Source: Verrucomicrobiaceae bacterium
GTDB taxonomy: Bacteria; Verrucomicrobiota; Verrucomicrobiia; Verrucomicrobiales; Akkermansiaceae
Assembly: GCA_027484055.1 (NCBI GenBank)
Contig: JAIXQH010000044.1
Span: 186,001 to 250,000 of the forward strand
Length of the DNA stretch: 64,000 nucleotides
Reading direction: 5' to 3'
In this document: positions 54,613-64,000 of the stretch, in pieces
Layout of the letters: each line of letters opens with the position of its first letter
Numbering within the stretch: position 1 is the stretch's first letter
Notes under the pieces: model-generated
Databases searched by the model: none
The model's input: only the letters and a program-made list of their open reading frames with translations
What the model was told of the DNA's origin: nothing
Position numbers and translations under genes: made by a program

Positions 54613-56046
54613 TCACGCGATGATCTGCGAAACGATGTTTCCGTGCACGTCGGTGAGGCGATAGTCGCGCCCTTGGAAGCGGTGGGTCAGGCGGGTGTGG
54701 TCGATGCCTAGAAGATGCAGCGCGGTGGCGTTGAGATCGTGGATGTGGACGGGGTCTTTGACGATGTTGTAGCTGAAATCGTCCGTCTCGCCGAACACAT
54801 GGCCGCGTTTCACCCCGGCACCGGCCATCCAGATGCTGAAGCAGCGCGGATGGTGATCGCGTCCGTAGTTGTCTGCAGTGAGTTTTCCTTGGGAAAAAAC
54901 GGTGCGGCCGAATTCGCCGCCCCAGATGATGAGGGTGTCTTCGAGCAGCCCGCGCTCTTTCAGGTCGGTCAATAACGCCGCCGTCGGTTGATCGACGTCG
55001 TAGCACTGGCTCTTGATGCCGCTGGGCAGGTCGTTGTGCTGGTCCCAGCCACGGTGATAGAGCTGGATGAAACGCACCCCGCGTTCGGCGAGGCGGCGGG
55101 CGAGAATGCAGTTCGCCGCATAACTTCCCGGCTTGCGCGATTCCGGGCCGTAATCCTCGAACACCGTCGCGGGTTCTCCGCTTAGATCGGAGAGTTCCGG
55201 CACGCTGGCCTGCATGCGGAAGGCCATCTCGAACTGGTCGATGCGGTTCTGGATTTCCGGGTCGTGGTATTCGTTGAGAGTGGATTGATTCAGCGCCTGC
55301 AAATCATCGAGCATCGCACGCCGGCGGGCGGCGGTGATGCCGGGCGGATTGGTGAGATAGAGCACCGGGTCCTTTGTCGGAGTGAAGCGCACGCCTTGGT
55401 ATTTCGCGGGGAGGAAACCGGATCCCCACATGCGTTCGTGAAGCGGCTGGGCGTTGGTTTTCCCGCTGGGTCGGGAAACGAGGGCGACAAAGGTCGGCAG
55501 GTTCTCGTTCATCGTGCCGAGGCCATATGAAACCCAAGAACCGAACGAAGGCCGCCCGCCAATCTGGTGGCCGGTTTGCAACAAAGTCATCGCGGGGTCG
55601 TGATTGATCGCCTCGGTATGCATGGAGCGGATCACGCAGATTTCATCGGCGAGTTTCGCGGTGTGCGGCAGCAGTTCGCTGATCCACATGCCGCTCTGGC
55701 CGTGTTGGGAAAATTGATAGACCGATGGCGCGATGGGGAGCCGGGTCTGTCCCGAGGTGAATCCGGTGAGGCGCTGGTCGCCACGGACCGAGGCGGGCAT
55801 GTCCTTGTCGAACATGCCCTTGAGTCCGGGTTTGTAATCGAAGGTCTCCAACTGCGAAGGCGCGCCCGCTTGCGTCAGCCAGATGATGCGCTTCGCCTTG
55901 GGCGCGAAGTGCGGGGCACTAATGAGTCCACCTGCGGCGAAAAGGCGCGGGTTCAGCAAGGACGCGAGGGCTGCCGAGCCGATGCCGAGGCTGGCGCGCC
56001 CGAGAAACTGGCGGCGGTTGACGTGGAGTGGATCGTAGGGATGCAT
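54613..56046 (-). CDS. DUF1501 family protein, Tat-exported
   Basis: A 477-residue protein with a twin-arginine signal ([20 protein letters not shown]). It carries the short-form DUF1501 blocks: [70 protein letters not shown] and [16 protein letters not shown]. These belong to the alkaline-phosphatase-like superfamily. The ATG shares one base with the DUF1549/1553 stop (TGATG), the usual coupling for this pair. Activity is unknown. Confidence 0.9.
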   Translation of the reverse strand: MHPYDPLHVNRRQFLGRASLGIGSAALASLLNPRLFAAGGLISAPHFAPKAKRIIWLTQAGAPSQLETFDYKPGLKGMFDKDMPASVRGDQRLTGFTSGQTRLPIAPSVYQFSQHGQSGMWISELLPHTAKLADEICVIRSMHTEAINHDPAMTLLQTGHQIGGRPSFGSWVSYGLGTMNENLPTFVALVSRPSGKTNAQPLHERMWGSGFLPAKYQGVRFTPTKDPVLYLTNPPGITAARRRAMLDDLQALNQSTLNEYHDPEIQNRIDQFEMAFRMQASVPELSDLSGEPATVFEDYGPESRKPGSYAANCILARRLAERGVRFIQLYHRGWDQHNDLPSGIKSQCYDVDQPTAALLTDLKERGLLEDTLIIWGGEFGRTVFSQGKLTADNYGRDHHPRCFSIWMAGAGVKRGHVFGETDDFSYNIVKDPVHIHDLNATALHLLGIDHTRLTHRFQGRDYRLTDVHGNIVSQIIA

Positions 56047-58457
56047 CAGGGTTTGGTCACGGTTTCATCCATGCAAAGGATGGTGCTGGCGACGGTGGTC
56101 AGCGCGGCCAGTTCGGAGGCGTCGAGCTGCTTGTCCGCGGGCTTGGAACCCACGCCCAGCAGTGCCTTGGTGGCGGCGGGATCGTTTTTGAAATCGGTGA
56201 AGGCTCGGTGATAGGCCTTTTCGAGAATTGTGAGTTCGGCGGGTTTGGCCGGGCGTGCCAAGACCGTGCGGAATCCGAATGCCAGGCGACCGGGCGCGTC
56301 TGTGGCGGCCTTCGACATGCGCTCGGCGAGAAAACGGCTGGCCTCGACGTAGGTCGTGTCGTTCATCAGGTTGAGCGCTTGCAGCGGGGTGTTGCTGCGC
56401 GAGCGTTGAAGGCTGCATGATTCTCTAAAAGGAGATCCAAAGGTAAGCATGGCCGGATGCGGGACCGAGCGTTTCCAATAGGTGTAAAGGCTGCGACGGT
56501 AGAGATCTTCTCCTTTTCCTGTCACGTAGGGGCCTTCTGTGGACACCTGCTCGTAAAGGCCCGGCGGATGATAAGGCTTCACGGACGGACCGCCGGATTT
56601 GTCAACCAGCAGGCCGCTGACGGCGAGTGCCTGGTCTCGGATGAACTCACCCAGCAGGCGGTTCCGCGGGCCGCGGGCGAGCAGGCGGTTTTCCGGGTCC
56701 ATCTCAAGCAATGTCGGCGGGATGCGCGAGTGCTGGCGGTAGGTGGCGCTGGTGACCAGCATTTTCAACAGGCGTTTCACATCCCAGCCATGGCCGACGA
56801 AGTCCTTGGCGAGCCAATCGAGCAGTTCCGGATGCGAGGGCATTTCCCCCTGCGCGCCGAAGTCCTCGCTGGTTTTGACCAATCCATAGCCGAAGACCTG
56901 CTGCCAGTAACGGTTCACCGCAACGCGCGCCGTGAGCGGGTTTTGCGGATCGACGAGCCACTTCGCGAGACCGAGTCGGTTGCGCGGCAGATCGGCCGCC
57001 ATCGCCGGCAATACGGCGGGTGTAGTAGGTTCGACCTTTTCTCCGGGGGAATTGAAAGCACCGCGCATGAGGATGAAGGTTGGACGCACGTCTTTTTTTT
57101 CCTCCATCACGAGGGTGGTCGGGATGCTCAGTTCGGCCTCCTGGACTTGTTTTTTCAAAGTCTTGATCTGGTCCGCCGCCTTCGTGCTCTCGGCCGCGGC
57201 AAGAAGTTTCTGAAGCTCCTGAAGTTTCGCCTCGGCTTCCGGAGCGGGGAGCTTGAGCTGCGGTGGGGCATTGGTCCGGATGGGGGCGCCGTGATTTCCT
57301 GCACCACGTTCCGCGACGTTGTTGAAAAATGCCTTCAGAGAATAGAAATCACGCGCGGTGAAGGGGTCGTATTTATGGTCGTGGCAGCGGCAGCAGTTGA
57401 AGGTTTGCGCAAGCCACACCGCCGCGGTGGTTTCCGCGCGGTCCGCGGCGTATTCGGCGAGAAACTCCTCGGGATCGACCGCTCCCTCCTCGTTGAACAT
57501 GCTGTTGCGGTTGAAGCCCGTGGCGATGCGTTGCTCCAAAGTGGGATTCGGCAGAAGGTCGCCAGCGAGTTGCTCGATGGTGAATTGGTCGAAGGAAAGA
57601 TTCCGGTTGAAGGCACTGACGACCCAATCGCGCCAACGCCAGACTTCCCGGTCGCGATCGACTTGGTAGCCGTTGGTATCCGCGTAGCGCGCGGCATCCA
57701 GCCAATCCACCGCCATGCGCTCGCCGTAGTGCGGCGAGGCCAGCAGGCGATCGACCACTTTTTCATAGGCAGTGGCGGAATCGTCAGCGAGGAAAGCGTC
57801 CACCTCCTGCAGGCTGGGAGGCAGCCCGGTGAGATCGAGAGTCACCCGGCGGATCAATGTCTCCTTCCCTGCTTCCGGTGCGGGCCGGAGTTTTTTCTCC
57901 TCCAGATGCGCGAGGATGAACTCATCGACCGGGTTGCGCGGCCAAGCGGTTTGTTTCACGGGTGGCAGCGCCGCCGCAACGGGCGACTCGAAGGACCAAT
58001 GCTTTTCATAGGGGGCACCCTGTTCGATCCATTTCCGCAGTTTTTCTCTCTGCTCCGAGGAAATCGTCTTGTGCGCCTTGGGCGGCGGCATGACCTCGTC
58101 CTCATCGGTGCTGTTAATGCGCTCCCACAGGGCGGACTTGCTAACGTCTCCGGGAACGATCGCGATCACTCCTTTGTTGCTTGCCGTGGCCCCTTCTCGC
58201 GTATCGAGGCGCAGTCCTGCTTCACGTTTTTTCGGGTCGAAGCCATGACAACTGAAACAATTGTCCGAGAGGATCGGCCGGATGTCGCGGTTGTAAGAAA
58301 CGGACTCCGCCCACAGAGCGGGCGAAGCCATCGCGACAACAAGCGATGCGATAAGCGAGATGCCGCCAAGTGCGCTACTGCCGGGAATTTGTTTCGGGGT
58401 GAAACCCATGGGTATCGCAGATGTGGGGTCCCGAGGGCGGGATGCTGTTTTCCGCAA
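56046..58457 (-). CDS. PSD1/DUF1549/DUF1553 heme protein
   Basis: An 803-residue exported protein. The N-terminal cytochrome-like motif is [20 protein letters not shown] (CxxCH). DUF1549 follows ([20 protein letters not shown] to [20 protein letters not shown], with a second CxxCH), then a coiled segment and DUF1553 ([39 protein letters not shown]). Such proteins are paired with DUF1501, as here, and are thought to handle electrons outside the cytoplasm. It is two bases after the ThuA-like stop. Confidence 0.9.
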   Translation of the reverse strand: MRKTASRPRDPTSAIPMGFTPKQIPGSSALGGISLIASLVVAMASPALWAESVSYNRDIRPILSDNCFSCHGFDPKKREAGLRLDTREGATASNKGVIAIVPGDVSKSALWERINSTDEDEVMPPPKAHKTISSEQREKLRKWIEQGAPYEKHWSFESPVAAALPPVKQTAWPRNPVDEFILAHLEEKKLRPAPEAGKETLIRRVTLDLTGLPPSLQEVDAFLADDSATAYEKVVDRLLASPHYGERMAVDWLDAARYADTNGYQVDRDREVWRWRDWVVSAFNRNLSFDQFTIEQLAGDLLPNPTLEQRIATGFNRNSMFNEEGAVDPEEFLAEYAADRAETTAAVWLAQTFNCCRCHDHKYDPFTARDFYSLKAFFNNVAERGAGNHGAPIRTNAPPQLKLPAPEAEAKLQELQKLLAAAESTKAADQIKTLKKQVQEAELSIPTTLVMEEKKDVRPTFILMRGAFNSPGEKVEPTTPAVLPAMAADLPRNRLGLAKWLVDPQNPLTARVAVNRYWQQVFGYGLVKTSEDFGAQGEMPSHPELLDWLAKDFVGHGWDVKRLLKMLVTSATYRQHSRIPPTLLEMDPENRLLARGPRNRLLGEFIRDQALAVSGLLVDKSGGPSVKPYHPPGLYEQVSTEGPYVTGKGEDLYRRSLYTYWKRSVPHPAMLTFGSPFRESCSLQRSRSNTPLQALNLMNDTTYVEASRFLAERMSKAATDAPGRLAFGFRTVLARPAKPAELTILEKAYHRAFTDFKNDPAATKALLGVGSKPADKQLDASELAALTTVASTILCMDETVTKP

Positions 58458-58459
58458 AT

Positions 58460-59266
58460 TTACTTCGCGTATCCTTCTGCGATAGCGCCTTTTTCGTCGA
58501 GTTTTCCACAGGCCCAGAGGACACCGCGGGTGACGAGATCGAGGTAGCGGGCGTCTTCCACGGTGCCGTTGTTGTGGCCGATGGTGGTGTTGAAGACCTT
58601 GGTGCCGTTGTAGTTGTTCGTCCAGGTGACGACGAATTCATCGCTACCTTGTTTGCCTTTGGCCAGCGGGTGGGCGGTGTCGAACACCTTGATGTTGTTG
58701 TAGAGTTCCTCGTGGCGCGTGGTCCAATCGGCGAGGGTCTTGGTGATGGGATGTTCCTTGTCGGTGAAGGTGATCGCGATGGGGGCCTGCGCGCCGTGGC
58801 GGTTGGTCTGGAGGCCAAGATATTCGAACCACTGCGAGTGCGGCGTGCCTAGTTGCTCCACCTTGTCTGCCGGGTCCCCGATGCGGTAGGAGTGCATCGC
58901 GCAATGAAGGTTCACTCCGGGAATGCCGGCTTTGTGAGGTGCAAGCACGCCTTTGATCACGGCGTCATCGCTGATTCCTGCGGCGCACTCGTCGTGGATC
59001 ACGACATCATAGCCCTTGGCGTATTCCGGAATGCCGTAGATCGGAAGGTCCGGCTTGACGGATTTGTTGTCGGTGTGGATCTGGTCCACGATGATGTTGG
59101 CACGTGCCTCAATGCCCTTTTTCAAAATTTCCTTCTGCGTGGCATAGTCGTGGCAGCAGCCGCCGGTGAGGAGCAGTGCTTTGAGCGGTTTCGTCTCGGC
59201 CTTGGCCGTGGTGGTGATGGCGAGACTCGCGAGGGCGAGGGCGATGATGCGGATGTTGTTTTTCAT
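58460..59266 (-). CDS. ThuA-like domain protein, secreted
   Basis: A 268-residue protein from MKNNIRIIALALASLAITTTAKA, a clear signal peptide, then a ThuA-like (class I glutamine amidotransferase-like) fold. Its blocks are LKALLLTGGCCHDYATQ, YDVVIHDECAAGISDD, GIPGVNLHCAMHSYRI, HPITKTLADWTTRHEELYNN and a C-terminal WACGKLDEKGA. ThuA family members are linked to trehalose and other sugar oxidation. An alternative ATG at 59302 overlaps the upstream stop (ATGA) and would add 12 residues before the signal peptide. Confidence 0.87.
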   Translation of the reverse strand: MKNNIRIIALALASLAITTTAKAETKPLKALLLTGGCCHDYATQKEILKKGIEARANIIVDQIHTDNKSVKPDLPIYGIPEYAKGYDVVIHDECAAGISDDAVIKGVLAPHKAGIPGVNLHCAMHSYRIGDPADKVEQLGTPHSQWFEYLGLQTNRHGAQAPIAITFTDKEHPITKTLADWTTRHEELYNNIKVFDTAHPLAKGKQGSDEFVVTWTNNYNGTKVFNTTIGHNNGTVEDARYLDLVTRGVLWACGKLDEKGAIAEGYAK

Positions 59267-59298
59267 AAGAGTGGAATGGGATGTTAGGTGAGCGTGAT

Positions 59299-62200
59299 TC
59301 ATTTCTTGGCGGAATCTTTGGCCAGAGCCTCGAGGTAGTCGAGCAGGCTGGCGAAATCCTGCAGGCCCAGGGAGCTGGCAAGGCCTTGAGGCATCAAGGA
59401 GATGGCTTCGCTTTTCTCGCGCTTGGCGATGTCGGCGGTTTTGATGGTGATTTCCTGGGAGGCGATGTTTCGCAGCACGACCTTGTCGGCGGCTTCTAGG
59501 GTGACGAAGCCCATTTGCACACTGCCGTCCTTGAGGGTAATGGTGTTGGTTGCGAAGCCTTGGGCGATGGATTTGCTCGGTTCTAGGATGGCCTCGGCGA
59601 GGGCGGGGCGCTGATAGATATTGGCGATATTACCGAGGTAGGGGCCTTTGAGCGGGTCCGTGACTTTGACGGTGTGACAGGCAATGCAGCCCTGCTGGAT
59701 GAAGAGCTGTTCGCCGCGTTTGGGGTCGCCCTCGAGCTTTATGACGGCGGCGATGACATCAGCCGTCTTCATGGTGCCGATGGCGGGCGCTTTGGCCGCA
59801 GCGCTGAGCTGGGCGGCGCTGAGCTTGAGCTCGACAAGGGTATTTTTCACTCCCCTGACGACCTCGGCATCCGGACTGGAAAGCAGCGGGAGTAGCAGCT
59901 CCGCAAAAACGCTGTCCTTGGAGAGTCGCATGGCTTCCATGATCTGGAGGGCGCGTTTGGGATCTTTCAGTCCTGTTTCGAGAGCCTGCTTGGCTGCGTC
60001 CCGGGGCTCGGGTGAGCCGAACTTATGCCCGGCGATCTTAATCAACGCGGCGTCGGCAAAGACTCCCGTTTTCCCCGTCATTTCCGCGGCGATCTTCTCG
60101 AAGACGGCGTGATGATCGTCGAGCTGGGTGGAGTCGATGAAGCCTCTCCGGGCACCTTCGATGTCGGTGCGGGCTTGTCCGCTGAGTTTCAGGATATCCT
60201 GTTGCATCTCCCCCAGCACGAGGACGCTCGTGCGGAGAGCGGCGGCATCGTTCACGTTGTTAAGGGCCTTGACGGCATGGACGCGGTCGGTGTCCCGGGC
60301 CTTGGGATCGGTGGCGAGGGCGATGAACATCGGCACGGCATCCGGCGGGGCGCTTTCGGTTTGCTGGCCGAATTGCTTGGCGAGGATGGGCACGAGCGAC
60401 GGGTCGGCCTTGGCAAGGCCAACGAGTTTCGCGGTGGCGTCGCCCGGCTTGACGCGGTGCCGGGCGAACTCCGTGCTGAGGAATTTTGACTCGTCCGCAT
60501 CTGCGGCGTTGAGTGCGGCGAGCAGGGCGTCATTGATGCGCTTGGATTCGCTCCACTCGACGGGGGCGAAATACGGCCCGCGCGAATCGGGACGGGTGCC
60601 CCAACTGACGCCGCTCCAGTCCGGATTTTCCTTCGTGGACAAGCGACAGAGCACAATGAGGAACGGCTTGCGCTGCCCGGCATCAGCGGACTTGGCGAGG
60701 CGCGCGATCAAGCCATCTACGACGGCGGGACGGTAGAGGGCGCTCAGCACGTGGAAGGCTCCGGCGCGGGAGGCTGGAGATGCTGCGGCATCATCGATCA
60801 CGCCAATGCTGACCTTGCCCTCATCGATTTTTCGCAGGCCCTGCATGGCGGTGTGGGCGACGATGGGATCCTCGTCACCTAGCAATGGGGCGATGGCGGC
60901 GGCATTTCCGGGCTGGTTCAGCTTCACGAGCGCCACGACGGCCTCGCGGCGAGTGCGGGCATCGGTGGATTTCAATGCAGCGATCGCAGGGGCGGAGGAA
61001 ACGTTGGCGAGTTGACCCTCGTGATCGGTGAGGGCGCGGAGTGCCCATGCGGCGATGGTTTCATCGGCTGTGAGCTTGGTGATAGATGCGTTGGCAGCGG
61101 CACCTTGGATTTGCTTCAGCGCAAACAAGGCGGCGATGCGTGTGGCGAGCGGCTTGGATTTATCAGCAGCGAGTGGCAACAAGGAATCGGCGGAACCCTT
61201 GGCGATGAGCGCGCGCTGCGCATCCAAGCGGATCCGGGCGCTTGGGCTTTCCAACAGCTTCAGCAGCTCCACGGCATCGGTCTTGGCAAAATCCGGCACG
61301 GCGGAAGCGCTCCGCCCGTTCGGCACGACACGCACGAGGTATCCGGACTCCGGACCGGCCCAGCCGAAGCCCGCACCTTTCCAACTGGCCACGTAGATGC
61401 GGCCTTGGGCATCGGCATCGATGTCGTTCACGCGCGAGGCGCCGAAGAATTCGCGCTGGTCGGTGGTGAAGGTGGCTCCCTTTGGCGTCAGGCCGTGGCG
61501 ATAGATCAAGTTCCGGCCCCAATCACAGGTAAAAGGCGCGTCGTTCCATTCCTTGGGCATCCATGGCTCATCGATCCACGCGGAGCCCATGCCGCTGCCG
61601 CCGCCGTAGATGGCGAGTGGAGCGATCATTTCGTCCGAGAAGTTTTTGTAGAGCGTCGGATAGCCATGCTCCCCCAGCGCGGTGGCGTGATGAAAACGCA
61701 CGTCCCAGCCATCGCCATCGTTGGTGTTGTCGCGGGCGAAAATATCGAGCAGCGGGCTGACCGCAGCTTCGAGGATGTTGCGGGTGCCACGCGAGTAGAG
61801 TTCGAGGCCCGTGCCATCCGTGCGCACGCGCACCACGCCGCCGCCGCGCAACGTAAGCTTGCGTCCATCGGTGCCTTCGGCATTGAGCATGCCGAAGTCG
61901 CCAATGGCGCAGTAGATCCAGCCGTCGATGCCGAGTTCGATGCCGTTGGAGGCATGGTCGATCGAGCGATCATCGATGCCGAAGCCGATGCCTTTTACGA
62001 GCGTGCGTTTTTCGTCTGAGATGCCGTCGCCATCCTTGTCGATAAAGACGCTGACGTCCGGGGGATGGAGCACGTAGACCTTGTTGCCATCAACAGCGAC
62101 CCCGCGCGGAGAGTCAACTTTTGCGAAAACCTTGGATTCATCGGCGCGCCCGTCGTCATCAAGATCGCGAAGACGAAGGATGCGGCCGCGGTTAGCGTCG

Positions 62201-64000
62201 CGACCCGAGCTGCCGTTGCCATCGGAACCGACATAGAGCGTGCCATCCGGCGTGGCACTGACGAAGATGGGATAGTTTACGGCAGGCGGGCGCGAGAAGA
62301 TGCTGGCCGAGAATCCTTCGGCAAAGGTGATGTCCTTCAGCCACTCGGCATCTGGATGATTTTCGGGGATGAGCGGCGCGCGGAGTGCTCCGTCGACGAT
62401 GGCTTGCGGCGTGCCGAGCACCTCAAACTCTTTGATGCTGCCGTAGCTCTGCTCGCGGCCTTTTTGACCCAGAAATGTGATGCGCACGTAACGACCCGCT
62501 GCGGTGAAATCCGCAGCACGAGGGCCGGCTTCTTCAATTTGAGCAGCATCCACAGCGAGCTTCCACGTTTGATTGTCATCGGAAATTTCCACCTTGTGAC
62601 GATACACGGCTTCGTCTCTCTCCCAGGTGACGCGGTAGCCGGTGATCGTCTTCGTTTTGCCGAGATCTACGGCGAGCCATTCGCCATTCTGCCCTTTGGA
62701 AGGACTCCAGCGTGTCGATTTACCGTCCACCGCCTTGGCGGCGGTGTTGCCTTTGCCGCTTTCCTCACTGGATGCGCTGGCTTTGGCATTGAACGCGAGA
62801 TTACCGCGCTTTGCTTCCGCCGGACCGGCTTGCGCGAGCGGGATGACATCGGGAGCCTTGCCATTCAGAGGGATCGAGCCTGTCGCTGGCTTTTCAGGCT
62901 GGGCGGTTCCAGTGCCTAGCGAGGCGAAGGAGTAGCGGCCATCCAAGCTCGCGATGGGCAGGCGTGCCTCGCTGCCATCGGGAAGCTTTGTCACCAGAGT
63001 TGCACGCGGTTTTTCCAGCCACTCAGCCTTGTAATCCGCCGCGAGTTTCTTCCAACGCTCCAGATCCGCAGCCGTTGGTTCGGAGATCAAAACAGTCGCC
63101 GAATCTCCTTTGGCAAAATTTTGGAACTCGGCCTCCGTCGGCCACACGCGTGTCACGCCCGGCCGGTATTCCTGGGCCCAGGCGAGCTTTTTCGCATCGT
63201 GAGTCTTGAGCAGATTCGACGCTGAACTGCGTAGCGATTCCGCACCCGCGTTCACCGCATCCACAGGCACTTTGGCCATTGGCGCTTCGACCCCGCCGGC
63301 TGGCAGTGGTTTGAACCAGAGGTCTTTGAACTGCACCTTCATCGCGCCGCCGATGTGGATTTGCAGGGCGATGATGCCTTTCATCCGGCGGTAACGCGCG
63401 TCGTGGTCGGTGAGTTCCATCACCTTCGTGCCGTTCATGGTGAAAGTGATGCGGTTGCCGACCGCCACGATCCCGCAATCGCTCCATTCCGTCTCCGGTT
63501 TGCGCAGCGCGTCCAGCTCCGTCTTCCCAAGGAGCGACGCCACGCGCCAGCGTTCTCCATCCGGCTGGATGACCACGCGGTCACCCTTCGCCACACCGAG
63601 TCCGCGCTGGCTGCGTTCTTCGTAAAACAAGCCGTCGAGTTCACCGCCAGGACTCAGGTCATACTGATATCCGCCAACACTCCACGGAGTCACCGAGGGC
63701 AATACCACGCTGCGAATTTGAATACCGGAGTTACGCATTCCTTTGCTCTGGTCCCACTGCGGCCAGCGGACTTTCATGTGCAGCTCGAAGTTTTCCACCT
63801 GCCCGCCTTCCCAGACCAGAAAGGAGTTTGTCTTGAGCGGATGGTCCGGCATCACCGTGCCCGTGATCGCTCCGTCCTCGACCGACCAGCGCCCGGGTTC
63901 ACCATTCCAGCCGGTCAGGTTTTTGCCATTAAAAAGAGCTTTGAAACCGGCCGGCGGTTCATCGGCGAAGAGCGGGGTCACAAGCGCCAGGCATGGCAGG
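59299..64000 (-). CDS. Giant PVC-type heme protein (DUF1080, discoidin, dehydrogenase propeller, HEAT, cytochrome c), 5' end outside window
   Basis: At least 1,560 residues. The frame remains open upstream of the GTG at 63981 (reading LPCLALVTPLFA, a signal-peptide end), so the true start is outside the window. In order: DUF1080 (FKALFNGKNLTGWNG), a linker, F5/8 type C (NLAFNAKASASSEESG), and a PVC-type dehydrogenase propeller (ITFAEGFSASIFSRPP, EHGYPTLYKNFSDEM). HEAT repeats follow, then a C-terminal cytochrome c domain with GCIACHTVKVTDPLKGPYLG. The fusion joins glycoside-binding or 3-keto-glycoside chemistry with sugar oxidation and electron transfer. It heads the ThuA-DUF1549/1553-DUF1501 operon. 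Confidence 0.88.
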   Translation of the reverse strand, partial: LPCLALVTPLFADEPPAGFKALFNGKNLTGWNGEPGRWSVEDGAITGTVMPDHPLKTNSFLVWEGGQVENFELHMKVRWPQWDQSKGMRNSGIQIRSVVLPSVTPWSVGGYQYDLSPGGELDGLFYEERSQRGLGVAKGDRVVIQPDGERWRVASLLGKTELDALRKPETEWSDCGIVAVGNRITFTMNGTKVMELTDHDARYRRMKGIIALQIHIGGAMKVQFKDLWFKPLPAGGVEAPMAKVPVDAVNAGAESLRSSASNLLKTHDAKKLAWAQEYRPGVTRVWPTEAEFQNFAKGDSATVLISEPTAADLERWKKLAADYKAEWLEKPRATLVTKLPDGSEARLPIASLDGRYSFASLGTGTAQPEKPATGSIPLNGKAPDVIPLAQAGPAEAKRGNLAFNAKASASSEESGKGNTAAKAVDGKSTRWSPSKGQNGEWLAVDLGKTKTITGYRVTWERDEAVYRHKVEISDDNQTWKLAVDAAQIEEAGPRAADFTAAGRYVRITFLGQKGREQSYGSIKEFEVLGTPQAIVDGALRAPLIPENHPDAEWLKDITFAEGFSASIFSRPPAVNYPIFVSATPDGTLYVGSDGNGSSGRDANRGRILRLRDLDDDGRADESKVFAKVDSPRGVAVDGNKVYVLHPPDVSVFIDKDGDGISDEKRTLVKGIGFGIDDRSIDHASNGIELGIDGWIYCAIGDFGMLNAEGTDGRKLTLRGGGVVRVRTDGTGLELYSRGTRNILEAAVSPLLDIFARDNTNDGDGWDVRFHHATALGEHGYPTLYKNFSDEMIAPLAIYGGGSGMGSAWIDEPWMPKEWNDAPFTCDWGRNLIYRHGLTPKGATFTTDQREFFGASRVNDIDADAQGRIYVASWKGAGFGWAGPESGYLVRVVPNGRSASAVPDFAKTDAVELLKLLESPSARIRLDAQRALIAKGSADSLLPLAADKSKPLATRIAALFALKQIQGAAANASITKLTADETIAAWALRALTDHEGQLANVSSAPAIAALKSTDARTRREAVVALVKLNQPGNAAAIAPLLGDEDPIVAHTAMQGLRKIDEGKVSIGVIDDAAASPASRAGAFHVLSALYRPAVVDGLIARLAKSADAGQRKPFLIVLCRLSTKENPDWSGVSWGTRPDSRGPYFAPVEWSESKRINDALLAALNAADADESKFLSTEFARHRVKPGDATAKLVGLAKADPSLVPILAKQFGQQTESAPPDAVPMFIALATDPKARDTDRVHAVKALNNVNDAAALRTSVLVLGEMQQDILKLSGQARTDIEGARRGFIDSTQLDDHHAVFEKIAAEMTGKTGVFADAALIKIAGHKFGSPEPRDAAKQALETGLKDPKRALQIMEAMRLSKDSVFAELLLPLLSSPDAEVVRGVKNTLVELKLSAAQLSAAAKAPAIGTMKTADVIAAVIKLEGDPKRGEQLFIQQGCIACHTVKVTDPLKGPYLGNIANIYQRPALAEAILEPSKSIAQGFATNTITLKDGSVQMGFVTLEAADKVVLRNIASQEITIKTADIAKREKSEAISLMPQGLASSLGLQDFASLLDYLEALAKDSAKK

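Noticed and set aside
56457..58547. 696-codon plus-strand open frame
   Set aside because: Antisense shadow of the DUF1549/1553 gene, whose motifs are unambiguous.

Overview
The window looks like a chromosome segment of a Verrucomicrobiota bacterium, probably Verrucomicrobiae. The reasons are the gene families it carries. There are three PEP-CTERM proteins. There are several Planctomycetes/Verrucomicrobia-type surface or redox families (DUF1501, DUF1552, DUF1592/1588/1585, DUF1549/DUF1553, DUF1800, DUF1080, PVC-type heme protein). A GxGYxYP protein and a UxaE-type uronate epimerase are also present. All assignments come from reading translated sequence; no database search was run.

Layout. 0-1.3 kb: a RelE/ParE-Phd toxin-antitoxin pair and two copies of a repeat element with 21-bp tandem units. 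1.3-8.8 kb: dsbD, a DUF2721 gene, two similar hairpin units, then a run of FAH hydrolase and pqiA-pqiA-pqiB-pqiC lipid-transport genes. 8.9-23.2 kb: PEP-CTERM proteins, a DUF1800-DUF1501-GspG-like minus-strand operon, a DUF1592-DUF1552-tsaE plus-strand operon. 23.4-26.3 kb: an adenylate-forming ligase and an alpha/beta hydrolase.

26.4-35.0 kb is a defence island, all on the minus strand. In transcription order it holds abiEi-abiEii, a terminator, then hsdM, a TIR-domain gene, a 46-codon ORF, a GHKL ATPase gene and a large gene with two phosphoribosyltransferase-like regions. The hsdM-to-GHKL genes overlap by 4 nt or lie within 5 nt of each other. A fragment of hsdR follows. No specificity subunit (hsdS) and no intact hsdR is visible. 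The methyltransferase-TIR-GHKL-PRTase-like operon is the best candidate for an undescribed system.

35-45 kb is ordinary chromosome: a PEP-CTERM trypsin-like protease, ParA, aminopeptidase P, purine nucleoside phosphorylase, FKBP isomerase, PdxH, an M16 peptidase and tRNA-Leu(CAG). 45-54 kb is a polysaccharide/uronate cluster (GxGYxYP, SGNH esterase, UxaE, GH2, ROK kinase). 54.6-64 kb is a tightly packed minus-strand operon of secreted heme and sugar-oxidation proteins (DUF1501, DUF1549/1553, ThuA-like, giant PVC-type heme protein) that runs off the right edge.

Several families of short palindromic repeats are scattered through the window. Some have compensatory stem changes. One lies in frame inside hsdM, and another is read through by the RelE-like toxin frame.
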